In this document: positions 47,200 to 59,818 of the stretch, one piece after another | How the letters are laid out: every line of letters begins with the position of its first letter | How positions within the stretch are numbered: position 1 is the first letter of the stretch | Program-made: the position numbers and the translations under genes | Assembly (NCBI GenBank): GCA_021234155.1 | Contig: JAJEKV010000075.1 | Location: forward strand, 5,055,802 to 5,119,801 | Source: Isoetes taiwanensis | Taxonomy: Eukaryota > Streptophyta > Lycopodiopsida > Isoetales > Isoetaceae | Direction: 5' to 3' | Length of the DNA stretch: 64,000 nucleotides | The notes under the pieces: generated by a model | What the model was told of the DNA's origin: nothing | Seen by the model: only the letters and a program-made list of their open reading frames with translations | The model's database searches: none

Positions 47200-48454
47200 T
47201 ATTACTCCAAACTAATGATAAGAACCAATTTGAAGATATTAAATCCAAATACGTTCCCTCACTTATGGCTCAAGGGAGGAACACTTATAAGCCATCAATA
47301 TCTTAGCTTGGGTCACAACACAACCAACAACGAGATGGAATGCCATGTGCCTAGCTGGGGAGACATGCATTGGGGTAGAAAGCCAAGAGGATGCATTGGC
47401 AATCCAATGCACTGTGAAATAATCCTCGTAACAAGACCATTCCAATTGATATTCTAGACAAGAAAAATAACAATGTTCAAGTGTCTCAACGTCTGAAAAG
47501 AAGAGCAGGCATACTATAGACATGTGAAGATCATACCGGTGCCGTAGGGCTTAACACGCAAGCACCTATGGATAACGTACCACCAAACTACAATAAATTT
47601 AGGATGGAATTGAATGGATTTTTATCGTCCCAAAGCCAGCACCATGTACAAAGCAAATTGAGTGGTGGGACCTGCAGATGCCACCCATTTGGCAATGGGA
47701 GGGGCTGTGAAGCTAAGAGGAGGTGATATACGAGTTGACTAAGTGCTTGCCTTTGTGACAACCCCAAGGTCCTTTCTATAACACCAACCTCCATCACAAG
47801 AGGCAAATTTTATGTGACCACCTTCTATACAGACACATCCCAGAGGGAGAGTAAAAATTTTGCCTGAAACTCAGGCCAAGACAATAGGCGACCCTCTTCA
47901 TATCATGTTTGAATAGAGAAACACCTGCAAGGACCCATCATCTATGTGTAAGGAGATGAAGGGGATGAGAGGTTTGGCAGCAATGGTGCCCACCATCATG
48001 GAATCTCCACTTGAGCATGGATGGAAGGATACAACCGAAAAAGATGTCTGGCTGCATCCTGCTATCTATAGTCCACGTAGAAAAGGAGAAGCATTTGGAA
48101 AAGGCTGTATAGGATGAAATAATGCCCAAGGCAGAAATGGTTTGACTGCCTTCTTGCCTAGAGGGATACAGTGACAGAGATTGTTTAAGAAGGCATAAAC
48201 TAGGAGAGTCATCTTCACCATTCAAGAGACTCCAAATAAACTTCAAAATGAGGAGTTTGCTTTGCAATAAAAAGTCCATCATACCTAGACCATGTGCCCA
48301 TTGTGGAAGGATGCATTTAAACCAAGCCACCTTAATCACAATACCTTCAGTACCAACCCATATAAAGTTATCGCAATGAGCTCATATACTTTGACCTGAG
48401 GGGCTAGCAGTAAGGTAGCCATATAAACATGGGTACTACTAAGAACTAACTTGG
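47200..48454 (-). pseudogene. LINE ORF2 C-terminal part (split copy)
   Basis: Minus strand carries LVLSSTHVYMATLLLAPQVK (48.4 kb), IKVAWFKCILPQWAHGLGMM and LLQSKLLILKFIWSLL (48.3 kb), GWHLQVPPLNLLCTWCW (47.65 kb) and a zinc-type end with CLLFFSDVETLEHCYFSC (47.5 kb). These align block by block with the LINE at 22.5-25.0 kb (VLSNTHVYMA, LGMIDFHLQSKILISKFI, CPLCKRRVESLKHCFFLC). The upstream part of the same element lies at 52479-52745 beyond an insertion. Many stops. Confidence 0.85.
48441..48454. repeat. left copy of 14-bp target duplication
   Basis: AAGAACTAACTTGG; the identical right copy is at 52479-52492. Confidence 0.9.
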
Positions 48455-49004
48455 GGAGGGAGAATGACTTCTTGGCGTTCACGCTCCGCTTGCGGCTAGG
48501 GCGGCAACAGGGGAAGGAGGCCGCCCTCCTATCCTCTTTTTCTGGTACTGCTGCAGATCCTCTTGTAGACCAGAGACTAGGATCCGGTGCTAGTGGGGTT
48601 TGTCGATGCGCCAAAAGATATTCTTCTTCAAAGACATTGCTGATTTGATTTTGAAGCAGCTTCAATGCGGTCTTCTGGATTCGGCCTGGTAAGCCACTAA
48701 CGCAGCATTTTGCTCTCAATCTTTTTAAGAATGATGATTTATTAAACAAATCACATCGAAAGGGCGTAGAGTCTATAAGGTGGAGCAGAATTGAAGCCGA
48801 ATTCATAAAGAAAGCAGTTTTGGGTCTGTTTGGCAGTCTTTTTAGTTGGATCTTCTATCCATTTGGTTTTTTCCCCTCCTCTTGCTCTTTCTTGCTAGCG
48901 GAAAGATCTAGGGATGTTTTCTTGAAAGGAGTAGAGTAAATTCTTGATCTTAAATTTACAGTTTTAAAACAGGACTAGTAAACGGGTGCCCGGCGTTGCC
49001 GGGC

Positions 49005-51129
49005 TAATGTCCTGGGATAGTCTTTACTTGCCCTTTTAACATCTATATATGCAAATTAGACAACGACGCATGTTGATATTCGAAAGAATGGGCATTATTT
49101 GCTTTTGTAATTATTTTTTTTTATTGAAATTCCCTAATGACAGTATCATCTTTGTTCATGGATTTCAGTAGAGAAAACAATGCTCAAAATGTGTGCCCGA
49201 TGTCGTTGCTCATAAATACGTGACAATGTTCATATAGGGCTTCAATGTAAGATTGATCCTATGGAGTCGGTACCCTATGGATTCATATAGATTCTTATCA
49301 ATGTCCATCTCAAATCTACATGCACTTGTGTTGCCATGATGCTGCATAAGTGTGTGGTGTGTGTGTTAATATGGACCTTACTTGGGATGTGGTTGTACCC
49401 TTAATGGGGTTCATGCCAAAGAAGTTGTGGTAATATCTCTCAAAATAACCTCTCATAAATAAATTCTCATAAATAAATTCTCATTACGTATTGCATTGCA
49501 TAACCTCTCATTACATTTTTTGCATTGCATCATGGTCATAGAATCGCTTTGTTGATGTGCGCTTTGTTGATGTGTTTACGGAATTACCAATCATAATATA
49601 TTTTCGATATTTCCTTGATCTCCATCTTTATTTTAAGGCCAGCCAAATGATCTCCAATCTTCAAACATCTTCAATCAACAAATTATAAAGGTTGCAACAC
49701 ATTCATCACAAAAATTTACAAACAATCTCTATAGCTCGATAACAATCTCTAGCATCCAAGCATTGTATTTTGATCCTGGCTGTGGATGTGCCCGATTGCT
49801 GAGCAAGCTTGAAGAGCATCATATTTGTTGTCAAACTATGTCGAGGATGTGCAGGCACACAAATAGATGTTAAGTTGTTTGAAAGGTATGAATCAAGCAT
49901 CTGGTCTTTTTTCTTGCCACGGTCGGTTCCCGGCTTTTCTTGCCACAATCTGTTAACCCCCCAAAAAAAAGGAAAAGATTGTACCTTAACAATCCTTTGC
50001 TTACAGCAGATATAAAATCTAAGTGTGGCATCTTTGACTCTGCAAAACCAAACATGAAATTACTATTGTAATAATGAAATAACAACATGTCAGTTTTGCA
50101 GCAATAAACTGATGAATGGCGCAATCTAATCTCTTCGTCCGAGATCTTTCAACAATTAATGCATAGATGTAGAGATATACCTCTATGATAGAACATGTGG
50201 CGGGGCACTTCAGTGCGGAAGGCCAAACTGTTGACATCCGTCCTTCAAGTTTGCCATGGCATGTCTTACTAATATTGAGGTATCGAACCTTTAGATGCAT
50301 CTATATTTCTGAAAATGGTAGAAGATCAATCAAATATTCCAACATGATGCGATAGACAGACGCGTACCTACATTTACCAAAAAATTTAAGCCTTTAAATC
50401 TCGTTAACAAAATATAAGACACCGTATAAGACGGCATAGAATGGCAACAAATGCAATAGCAGAAGAAAATAGTAACTATTTTGTATTGAAGAAAAGCAAG
50501 ACAGGTTCTGGAAGATGTAGCTAATCAAATCAGAATATGTAGATGCTTTCCAAAATTCCGAAGGCAAAGCAACCTTTCAAAAAAAATTAGATTCAAATAA
50601 TACAACATCGTAATATAGCATTGGGTAAGCAGCGTAGAAAAATGGCCCTGGATCACAGATTTTGACCTGAATATGATGCATGAACCCTGCAAAAAATGGA
50701 TACGACTTAATAGCACCAAATCTCAAACTGTGCAGTGTTGCAAGGCATCTGTGCCATAGCTCAAATTGCAAGCTGCAAACATAATATGAAGAATGCAGAC
50801 CTTGAAGACTACCGTGCCTAAAATTGGCCTGCCATCTCCAAGAATAGAAAATGTACATACAAAAGAACCTAGTCACAATCTTTGTGCAATTTTCATATTC
50901 GCTAAATCGATATACTGCACACATTGATGGTAAAAAGTTCATGTAGTGCAAACTTTTATTGTACAAACACACATACTTCATGCAGATGTTCTACTATATC
51001 AGCTAAAAACTTGGATATGCCATAACTTCTGTAAACAACAGACATTGATTGCCACACCCAAACCTGCCACCTACTTCATCTTTATAATTCCTACTTAATC
51101 TTCTTTCAGCAACAATTATGTACCTTGAC
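49005..51129. other. interior of Helitron-like block, nothing recognised
   Basis: AT-rich with short ORFs on both strands. No transposase or host gene can be supported. Confidence 0.45.
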
Positions 51130-51312
51130 TTAGGGGTTTAGTTTCAACTGCTCATACCTTCTTGCTGAAACTAATCGTGAGACTTCCTTGCCCATCGCCA
51201 AATATAAAATAAGAAGAAATGGAATAATCGTAAGCAAATTTTGAGATCCACCGCTGCACCAAAGATTGGGTCGTTTGTAAACCTGTTTCTTATGTATTCT
51301 CGGTTTTGCCTG
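51130..51312 (-). pseudogene. captured exon-like fragment in the Helitron
   Basis: After a good splice acceptor (TTTCTTCAG) the minus frame reads KKQVYKRPNLWCSGGSQNLL, a hydrophobic segment TIIPFLLILYLAMG, and EVSRLVSARRYEQLKLNP to a stop. It looks like the last exon of a small membrane protein. A matching upstream exon could end at about 51386 (CAG before GTAGAC). I do not recognise the protein. Same strand as the Helitron, as expected for gene capture. Confidence 0.35.
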
Positions 51313-52478
51313 AAGAAAGAGCATATGTTAAGAGAAGCAAAGAAATTTACGGCAAAAATCCACCCTAAAAGAAACCAATCGTCTACCTGATGTTGAATGT
51401 GAAGCTCCAACCTGCTATCCAAACCGCTATCCCCTAGGTTAGGAGCCTTCTTCGACGGAATGGAGGATAGTGGGAAAATACGTCTCCACGTGTTTAATAA
51501 AAAACATGTCTAATAATCGGTAAGAAATCACCGCTCTAGATATCCTTGCAAGCAAGAACCATTTCGATCGCAGAGAAGAAAGCAAAGGGAAGAATAGTCA
51601 TTCCAAAATGGCCGCCAAAATATCTGCTTCAGCGACTCCTCTTTATTGCGATTCCTCTGCATCAGTGACTCCCGGCTATGGCGGGGAGCCAGCCCAAAAA
51701 TTATTCCATCCGTTAAAGCCGAGAAAAAAAAAGCGTATGTCACTCAACCCTTGCCCTAAAAATTTCACATCTGCCGGATTTCAAATTTCTGATCACAAAA
51801 TTTCGCTTTTTGGCCGGATTTCGATGTCCACCGGCGGCCGGAAAAAGGAGGACACACCCCCCCAAACACAATTTAAGTAAGTAGATGTTAGATTATTTGA
51901 GATCATCGAGCTAGGGATTTGATTGTGTCCAGGAAGAGGCTTCCATATCAAGACCAGATATCATGAGCCAGAATTTAGGGAGAGTTCTGGTGGCTGGGCT
52001 GTGTGTCTAGCCTATACAGGTTGGCTGACTGGAGCATCCCGACAATGCAGCATATTACTATAATCTCACATTTGGTTGTAAAGTCGTTGAATTTGATCAT
52101 AGTTTGAAGCATATTCACTTCTCTGAGCAAGGGAGATTGTTCAGGTTACTCCACATCTCTTTTCTATTCATTTTTATTTCTGCAAGAGGTTTTCTTGGAG
52201 CATTCAAGATTTGTTTGTAGCTTGTGGAAAATGGGCATTTGGCTCCTTTAGTATTCTGTTTAATTGGGAAGATGTTAATACTGTAGTACTGGTTAGACAG
52301 AAGAAGAGGTTGAGAGACGTTCATGTGTACTTTAGTTACAGACATATTCTGACCCAGAAGGGATCCTTTGTACATAAACTATATCTGATCCATGAGGGAT
52401 CTTTGTATTGTATTGTAATTTTTCCTATCTGATCAATACAATAACTTTTTACCTTCAAAAAAAGAAAAAAAGAAAAAG

Positions 52479-52745
52479 AAGAACTAACTTGGCCACTGTG
52501 ATGCGACCAACAAGAGGCAATTTTGCAGTGAACCACCAAAATAAGTGTTTCTCCAGACCCTTAATGGTTTCTTCCCTTGCAGCTCCAGCACTAACATGAA
52601 TGCCAATTGGAACCCCTAGCAACTTGATGGCCTGTCCATGAGCAAGCAAATTCTATGTATAATCGTGAACATATATCAGAGTTGGATTATCCAATGACCA
52701 TAGAGTTCTACACTTTTGCCACCCCACAAAGCACTATGGAATGAT
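52479..52745 (-). pseudogene. LINE ORF2 fragment upstream of the insertion
   Basis: Minus strand reads CRTLWSLDNPTLIYVHDYT, a stop, then AHGQAIKLLGVPIGIHVS and KHLFWWFTAKLPLVGRITVA. It matches the other LINE (KATKLLGIPVSIHI, PFWWNTAKLSLAGRIVVA). It is continuous with 48441 and below once the retroposon is removed. The LINE match ends near 52745, so this copy is also 5'-truncated. Confidence 0.85.
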
Positions 52746-53735
52746 AATCCCATAATAGTGCTTATGAAATGATTACATATTGATGATAAAAAGACCAAGC
52801 TTCTGCTCTAAGAATGGAGTAGCCTAAAACACTCCATTATGATGCCATGCTATTTATTCACAAGTTACAAATCAAGATTGAATGAAACTGGCCAAGCAAA
52901 TTGCTAAACCACGACTTATATTTCTGAAAGGTTCAGGTTGACTAATGGATTTTTGATATGTTGGCATCTTTGTAGATTTGAAATTCATCCAAGGCTACAG
53001 TTGGCGAACTACAAGGAATAGTAGGGCGGAACTCAAACTCTGAGATTGGATATGCCGATGCAGATGTAGGTGGATATGTGATAATAGTACTTATAGGGCC
53101 AGAATTGAAGAAATGGTAGAGGCAGGTACTTGGGAATATCAAGGCATACTCATATGTACCCCACATATTCTCACTCAACAACATCAGCAAGGATTTGCCC
53201 TTTATGGGCAACCCAAAAAACGTGAGCTTAAAAATTTGTCCCTTTTTTTGTGTTTCTGGCAATTTTTTGATAGGGTTGGCTTGCGGCGTTGCTTAGCAGG
53301 GGAATCTAGATCGAGAGAAGATGGATTAGGAGTTTAAGATTGAAGGATCGAGTTGAATAGGGCGAAATTTCAAGCTCTTACCTTTTTTTTTTCAGAATTG
53401 CTAGGTTGTTTACTTTAAAAGGTGATTATGGTAATTTGCTTACGAGAATCCCGCTTGATGTGTGGTTAAATGGGGGAGCCGAAGCCAATTTCAACTTGGC
53501 AAGATCGGGTGGGAAACCAACGCAAACAACGCCGGCAAAATATGCCAGTTGGATAGCGGGATTGGGACCTTGTGCAGCTTTGTTTTAAATAAAAGATAAA
53601 GGACGGCGCCGGACAAATCCATGCCCAACGGTGAACTCAACTCTTTTTGCGTTTGTATTGTAGCTATGGCAGCAGAGGCCAAACTGTAAAGCAGCAAATG
53701 CGACCAAGATTAAGTTTTATTTGAATAGTATTTGC
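52746..53735. other. upstream region of the SLC4-like gene
   Basis: No other gene recognised. It should hold the promoter and 5' UTR. A short upstream ORF (ATG at 53665, ending TAA at 53688) precedes the main start. Confidence 0.45.
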
Positions 53736-56228
53736 ATGCCCAGCATGCAATCTTCTAAAGCTTCCGATGAAACAGAGATAGAAGTCGCATGCCCTGAACC
53801 AACACTCCAAAACTCTGCGAAACCGCTTCAAATCACCTCTGATAAGAACGAGCCTTTTGCCAAATACTTGAAAAGAGCATTCATATTATACACCAAACAA
53901 TGGGCGAGAGGGGTGAGGTTAAGGATTTTTCTCATTTCTCACTTAGTATTCTGGACGAGCTTGCTGCCATCGCTGGTTTTAGGATCATGGATTGAAAAGG
54001 GAACAGAGGGCGAGATGGGCATCTCAGAAGTGCTGTTTTCGACCATTTTGGGCGGTTTAATTTCAGTATTTTTGAGCAGCCAAGCTTTAGCAATAGTCGG
54101 GGTAAGTGGGTCTTCGGCAGTTTTCACCATAGCCATTTCTCAGACTGCAAAGCACCTTGCTTTGGATTTTTTGCCGTGGATGGCTTGTATAGGCTTATGG
54201 GCAGCGCTTCTTTTATTTCTTTTATCTTTAACCAATGCTTGCAAGCTCGCCGTCCATCTAACCTCCTTCAGTTGGGAGATTATAGGGGTGTTTCTTGCTC
54301 TCACCTTTTTATGGAACGGAGTAGAAGAAATAATCCATTTTTTCGGCCCAAACCATTCTTTAGGTTCTTCCTTGTTATCCCTGTGGCTTGCTACTTGTAC
54401 ATTTGTTCTAGCTGTAGCATTGAAAGCATCAAAATGTCTCGATTGTATTACTGGTCAAGCACGAGATATGCTACAGAGTTACGGGCCTGTTTTGAGCTTC
54501 CTATTCTTCACAGGTATTTAAAAAAACACAAGATTTTTTTTGGAAATTCAGTTTTTTAGGTATATTCTAGTTTGTTTGTGCAGCACTGCCGATGCTGCCT
54601 AAGCTTACGAGGGCGCAATATGAGAGAGTGAATATGCCTGATTTTTTCCACCGGACTGATAACTTGAACAAGCTCATATATCTTGCAAGGTTTAGAACAC
54701 TGCCAGTGTGGGCTGTTTTTCTGGCATTTGTACCGGGAGTGTTATTGGCTGCAATGATCTTTATAGATCACAATGAAGCTTCTCTTCTGCTTCAGGTAGA
54801 TCAAACTCTGCAAAAAGAAGGAAAAAAAATCAATTAAGATGAAAAATATGTTGTAGAATGCAGGAAATAGCGATCCAGCAGCGGAAGAACATCTAAATCA
54901 AAGCTGGCAACTATTTGTAGTAGCCTGGATGATATGCCTCTGCAGTCTTTTGGGTCTTCCTTTTTGCTACTGCATTTCTGAACAGGTAATAACACTATAG
55001 ATCATTTTCAGGCACTTTAATCCTGAGTACTTGTCAAAATTTGCTGTTGATTCTTTTGATCAGAGCATTGCACATAAATTGGGATTATTATCAACCATCA
55101 CTCAAGGCTGTGATGAAGAAAACCAGGGCAAAAGTAACAAAGCTGTGGTGGAGCAAAGGGTGTCTGGATTTGTGGTATGCATCCTATTAGGTATACCATT
55201 GTTTCCAGGCATAATGCTTCTGTTAGAAAAGGTCCCGAAAGGGGTATTAGCAGGTATTTCTCTGCAGGTAAGACACCCTAACGGATCCTAAATATCAATT
55301 ATTTCTAGCTATTTGATTTGCTGTACTTTTGCAGATAGGAATTTCATATCTAGAAGAAGTGAAACTCATTACAAGGATCCATATGTGGCATGGAGAAGGT
55401 TATACCACTGACTACAGATTTTACTCTGCAATTCAGCTTTCATGTGTTGGAATCACCTTTGCAGTGAGTAAAACTCCGGCGGCGCTTTTGTTTCCACTTT
55501 CTCTCTTATTTGCAATCTGGATCTGCCATTATTTGATGAGAGAATTCTTCTTCAAACCTGAGCTTTGCTCCGTAAATTCTAGGCTATGCAAGCTTTTGGA
55601 TCACTATGGTGAAAAGGAAGTATGTGGGAATGAGAATGTTGGATGTGGGAGGATGTTTACAACAACTGAGCAGATGAAGGGGTTTGAAAGCAGCAGCAGC
55701 TCATGCAAAAGCAGTGCAAGTCCATCTATTTTGGAGATACCGAGCAACAGAAGGTTGAAGGAGAGGTCGGCGAGACGGTGCAAGAGAAAGAGGCAGGCAT
55801 GTGTTGAATTTGTAGACAAAGCAGAAGATGAGGTCCAACATCCCACAAGGCTTAAACAGAGAGCTTTGTCTTTGGATGATGTTGTATGTCAATCTCCTCT
55901 TCAGCAAAACAGCACTTCTCCTTGGAGTGATAATTGGAGAGCGTCCTATTTAAAACTCAAGATGATGAATAAGAAGAAAGTTGCTTTCAGCAACCCTATT
56001 GAATTGCATTCAAACCTGCTGTATGATGTTGAAGGTAAAGATTGCAAAGCAAAGACACACTGCAATGGATCTTTGGCCGGATTTGTTGATGACATCTTGG
56101 AGGAGCCTGCTCAAAGTTGTAGCCCTAATTTTTTAGTACCATTGGCTAGTGTTGAAGAAATATTTGAAAGTGATTGCCGCTTAGATGTACCAATACAGGG
56201 GAGCCACGAAAACATAGGTGACTTTTAG
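53736..56228 (+). CDS. SLC4/borate-type anion transporter (HCO3_cotransp family)
   Basis: Five exons (53736-54513, 54584-54795, 54857-54985, 55064-55267, 55335-56228) splice in phase through GT-AG introns of 60-78 nt to 738 residues without disruption. The start is the first in-frame ATG (53736); ATG 53745 is an alternative. Membrane segments begin with RIFLISHLVFWTSLLPSLVL. Next come the family block GISEVLFSTILGGLISVFLS, ALAIVGVSGSSAVFTIAI, DFLPWMACIGLWAALLLFL, and EIIGVFLALTFLWNGVEEII. LPMLPKL, LLGLPFCY and EQRVSGFVVCILLGIPLFPG follow, as in borate transporters and SLC4 exchangers. A hydrophilic tail of about 190 residues with a basic cluster (RSARRCKRKRQ) follows the last helix. It likely exports an anion (borate or bicarbonate) across a membrane. 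It is clearly divergent from BOR1 of flowering plants, so the substrate is open. Confidence 0.88.
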
Positions 56229-58195
56229 TCCTGTGTTCACCCTAACGAAGCATGAGATGCTAATGTAAATCTCACGATCCACAGATTACTTGTGAGTCAG
56301 CTCTGGTCTTCATTTTGTTTTTTCTTTTTTCCAATGGCGCTTTTTTTTTAAAAGTACCTAAAACAATTCACTTGACGTGGCACAGACCCAGACAACACAA
56401 TCTGTGACATCAAGGGCTGAGATATATGCCACGTTAGAGGAGGCCGGTAAAACGAATTCTACCCGTCGTTTTGCATGCCATTGTTGTGGATGTATGTATA
56501 GTCGTCTTTTGTTTTTGGGATGTGGGTGAATGGATCATATTTATGGATCATGTGGATACAACATGGAAATTGGGTCGATTTTTTCGTCAAAAGATGAGTT
56601 TTATGCCCTACGCATGCATACCAGTACCCCGGGGGATTCACATAGTGTAGGCCGTATATACCATGTGAGTGGACGATAAGGAGTTTTTTTTAACCTAAAG
56701 CGTACGAATACGTACGGGAAAGGGTTCTTTAGACCTTAAAAAATCCAATCTCTAGTGATGTATTTCATACGGAAAGGGGTTTTTTAGACCTAGCGTATAC
56801 GAAGGGGTTTTTTATGACCCCTTCCTTGCACATGGCGTATCCCTTATACACTAAGTGATATCCCCGGGACTAGTACATCACGGAATGGAAAGAGGAAAGA
56901 CAATTCCGCACCTACTAAAAATTACAGGTTACTCCTGGTTACAACAATTTTTGACAGATTTTACATAGATGTCACAGAGCTCATAGTGGGATTTGAATCC
57001 ACCAAACCAAGAAGCCAATTGCAAGAAGGTTTAAAGTTTTCAAGTTATGGTGATTGTATTTCTACCAAAAGGAAGCAAACAGGGTGATGCAAAACAAAGC
57101 ATATGAACAGAGTAATACAAAAACCTGTTGAGGCTCGGAGCATAGTAATATACCTAGACGGCTCTTATACTCCATATACCTCTGCCTTGTTTCTTTTGCA
57201 GTGCTTTGTGTAGATAAGAAGCAAGAACGTTAGACATAGTAAGAGCACAAAAAAGACAGTTTTGAAGCTTGTATGCCGGAGTAGAAGGAAGAAGGGCAGT
57301 GCCGGAGTATGACGGAGTAGAAAGAAAAAGGAAGTGCCAGAGTATAGCAGAAGAAGGCGAACGAAAGGACTCTAAAGAGCTTTTTTCTGCTCACCATCTC
57401 TGCAGATTTCAACCTTGCAAGAAACAAAACCAGAAGATGAAAAAACACGCCATAGCTGACCTTGGTGCGCCAATTAGGCAAAAATGGCCCCAAAGAGGCT
57501 TCTTGAGCATCATAGCCGTACCATAGCCACTGAGAGCCATCACCGCACCTCCATCTGGAAGGAAAAAGGACCGCATAATTTTTTTTTTCCCAATTTCCAT
57601 ATTGTGGGGCATGGTCGTTGTCCCATATTCCGGTGTGGCCGATGATCCGCTATCGACTCCACTAGTCGCCGGGCCCCATCGGTCCACACCAGAATGTGGT
57701 CCCAATGACCATGCCCCCATACATATCGTAGGTGGAGAACATAAGATCAAACTACTTGCGGTTCTTGAGCCAAAGGATTGACATGCTAATATCAGAACAT
57801 ATATAATTGTGTTACATTGATGCCTTGGAATATTCGTGTCATCAAGGCACCAATCCCAGCCATGCCTTTTGCACTATCTTGGCCGTCCCCTCTGACAGTG
57901 TTCCAGCTTGCATCTAGCTTCGGTGCTGACATCCTCTTCGAGTTTCTTCCTCTGCAAGCAAAAGATATCTTCCACAAGTCAGTGTTTATTTCCCTTTCTT
58001 CTCTTGAGACATCAGAGCTGCATTTTGTATTTATTTTGTCTTCAAATGATTTAATCTTATTAATTGGATATGGCAGGTACAGTTTTCAGTTGGCCCCTAA
58101 GAGGAATGAAAGGCTGAAATGGGAGAAGAAAGCAAACATGCAAATTCTGCATGCTTATCTTATATTATAATGTTTTAGTGCCAGTAATGGACCAC
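56229..58195. other. no gene recognised
   Basis: Contains the 3' UTR of the transporter gene and short repeats of GGGTTTTTTAGACC-like words at 56.68-56.83 kb. ORFs at 57.4-58.1 kb on both strands have no recognisable motif. Confidence 0.45.
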
Positions 58196-59802
58196 TGTGA
58201 CGTCCCCTACTTCCTCCATGATGCACACATCGTATCAGAAGGCGGAGCATTCCCCCTGCCAGCCAAACTGGCAGGGGTCATCCACCTGACACCACTCCCT
58301 GTTGAATGAGCCAGCAAGGGAAGAGTGGATGTGTCATTCACCCATCTCCCTTCGGGTCGACCGAGCTGCGGAAGCGTGAATAAACATGAGCACATAATAA
58401 CGATACATCAATACAATCACCTCGAAGGGTGAACACATCATAATCATCACATATACAACAACAACGACATGAACAATAACAACAAGGGGGAATCCTACCC
58501 AGGGCTCAGACTCAAGGGGGTTCGACTGACGGCTTGGGCCTCCATTGCAGACAGAATTCATGGCAAATGGATTTGGCTGGCATAGGAACATGGCTGAGGG
58601 TAGTCCACTCCATCCGCCCCTCCCGTGCACACTTTGCAGAGTAGGTTGAAAAGTATTGGGACCTGACCGTAGCCTGCCGGGTGCATAGCCAAAAGGGGCT
58701 ACTACTACTGGGTTGCATCTCCCCAGCCCCGATGAGGCAGGAGGCGAGTCACCTCCCCTCCAGAGGCATCCATGCCCATCACAGGCGGCTAGAGGGCCAC
58801 TGCCCGTATTCGACTTGAACCCAATGGAGAGTGACGTATCACTCCATGTGTGTCGAGCTCATGCCTTGACTCCTCTGGTAGTAAAGCCTATCGAGGGTCT
58901 ATGTGGGCTAGGCTTAATGGCTTGTCACTGAGTGTGGGCCAGTCCGTAATGAGACAAGTTCCTCCTTGTCGACCGGTCTAGCCCCGCCACCCACAACCAG
59001 GCGGGCTCCTGTGCACGGGCCGCATGTAATTGGGAACTAGTAGGCTATCTAGGATCGTCTGCTACACAGGCTTTAGGCCTCTACCCCCCTTCCCAATACA
59101 TGGAGGTCACAGAGTGAAATACAAATATCATCACAGAACTGAAATGAATAATAACATGTAGTCTATCTATCTAAATGTCTAGAGTTAGGTTCCTTTGTTA
59201 GAGCTTATGATCTCGGGATCTATAAGGCCTCTATGGCTAAACTAACATGCTAAACTAGCTTATTGCCTAGCCAAAAGGCGGCTTTGCACAACAGAATGAC
59301 TAGATACCTGGTCTTTGACCTGCTCCAGATCCTCGGAACGCATCCATGCCTCTGATCCTGCTGAAGACTGCTGCTACTCGATGATCTGTTGTGCAAAGAC
59401 GGCTTTTCAGAGCCTGGCAATGCGGATTGGGTTCTTGGCTTGACCGAAATGGCTCAAGAGAACCCTGAATTCGAGAGAGGAAAGGAGCTCTAGGAAAAAC
59501 CCTAAAATGCAAAGAGAAGAAAGGTTTAGGGTTTAAGGGGAAAGCCCTTTTATAGAAACCCTTAGGGTTAGGTTAGACATTGGCCAAATGGGATTTAGCC
59601 ATTTGGCAATGGGGTCCATGGGGTTTATAATTGTGTATGTTTATTTAACATGCACAACATTCAATGTTGCCCCCTAGGTGCAACCCTTGCCCCCTAGGTG
59701 CAACCCTATACGTCTCGCAAGTACATGTCATCCATGGCATGTACGTATGGCGTGGTAGTATAATATACGTATTCGGATCGTATATTATGTTGGAACGTCA
59801 CA
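58196..59802 (-). mobile_element. gypsy 3' LTR (minus orientation), 1607 bp
   Basis: On the minus strand it begins TGTGACGTTCCAACATAAT directly after a purine tract and ends GGACGTCACA, so the tips TGTGACGT/ACGTCACA are inverted. Only this LTR is in the window. Short ORFs within it are not counted as genes. GTGCAACCCT-type words repeat near 59670-59705. Confidence 0.75.
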
Positions 59803-59818
59803 TTCTCCCCACCTTGAC
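59803..59818 (-). promoter_or_regulatory. gypsy polypurine tract
   Basis: GTCAAGGTGGGGAGAA on the minus strand, abutting the LTR start; it would prime plus-strand synthesis. Confidence 0.8.

Larger units (their letters stand above)
48975..51885 (-). mobile_element. probable Helitron inside the retroposon
   Basis: Read on the minus strand, the 3' end has the hairpin GCCCGGC-AAC-GCCGGGC (48988-49004), nine bases, then CTAG (48975-48978) followed by T. This is the standard Helitron terminus. A candidate 5' end TCTACTTACTTAAATTG, preceded by A, ends at 51885, so the block would sit between A and T as Helitrons do. The 3' end is convincing; the 5' end is a best guess. No Rep-helicase coding is seen, so it is non-autonomous. 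It carries a gene-like fragment at 51130-51312. Confidence 0.55.
48455..52478 (+). mobile_element. retroposon with A-rich tail, itself carrying an insertion
   Basis: A 4.0-kb block starts GGAGGGAGAATGACTTCTTG and ends in an A-rich tail (about 52457-52478: A7-G-A7-G-A5-G). It sits between two copies of AAGAACTAACTTGG. Removing it rejoins the LINE frame (VGRITVAKLVL with SSTHVYMA). A 14-bp duplication plus an A-rich tail is the mark of target-primed (LINE-machinery) insertion on the plus strand. Without the inner Helitron-like block its body is about 1.1 kb. Its left part has a frame with QHFALNLFKNDDLLNKS and SIRWSRIEAEFIKKAVL, which I do not recognise. A retrocopy or a short LINE derivative is possible. 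Confidence 0.85.

Noticed and set aside
57269-58170. ORFs at 57.3-58.2 kb
   Set aside because: No motif, and both strands are equally open; no splice-linked continuation found.
58207-59512. ORFs inside the gypsy LTR
   Set aside because: They lie wholly in LTR sequence defined by its ends and polypurine tract and show no protein family features.
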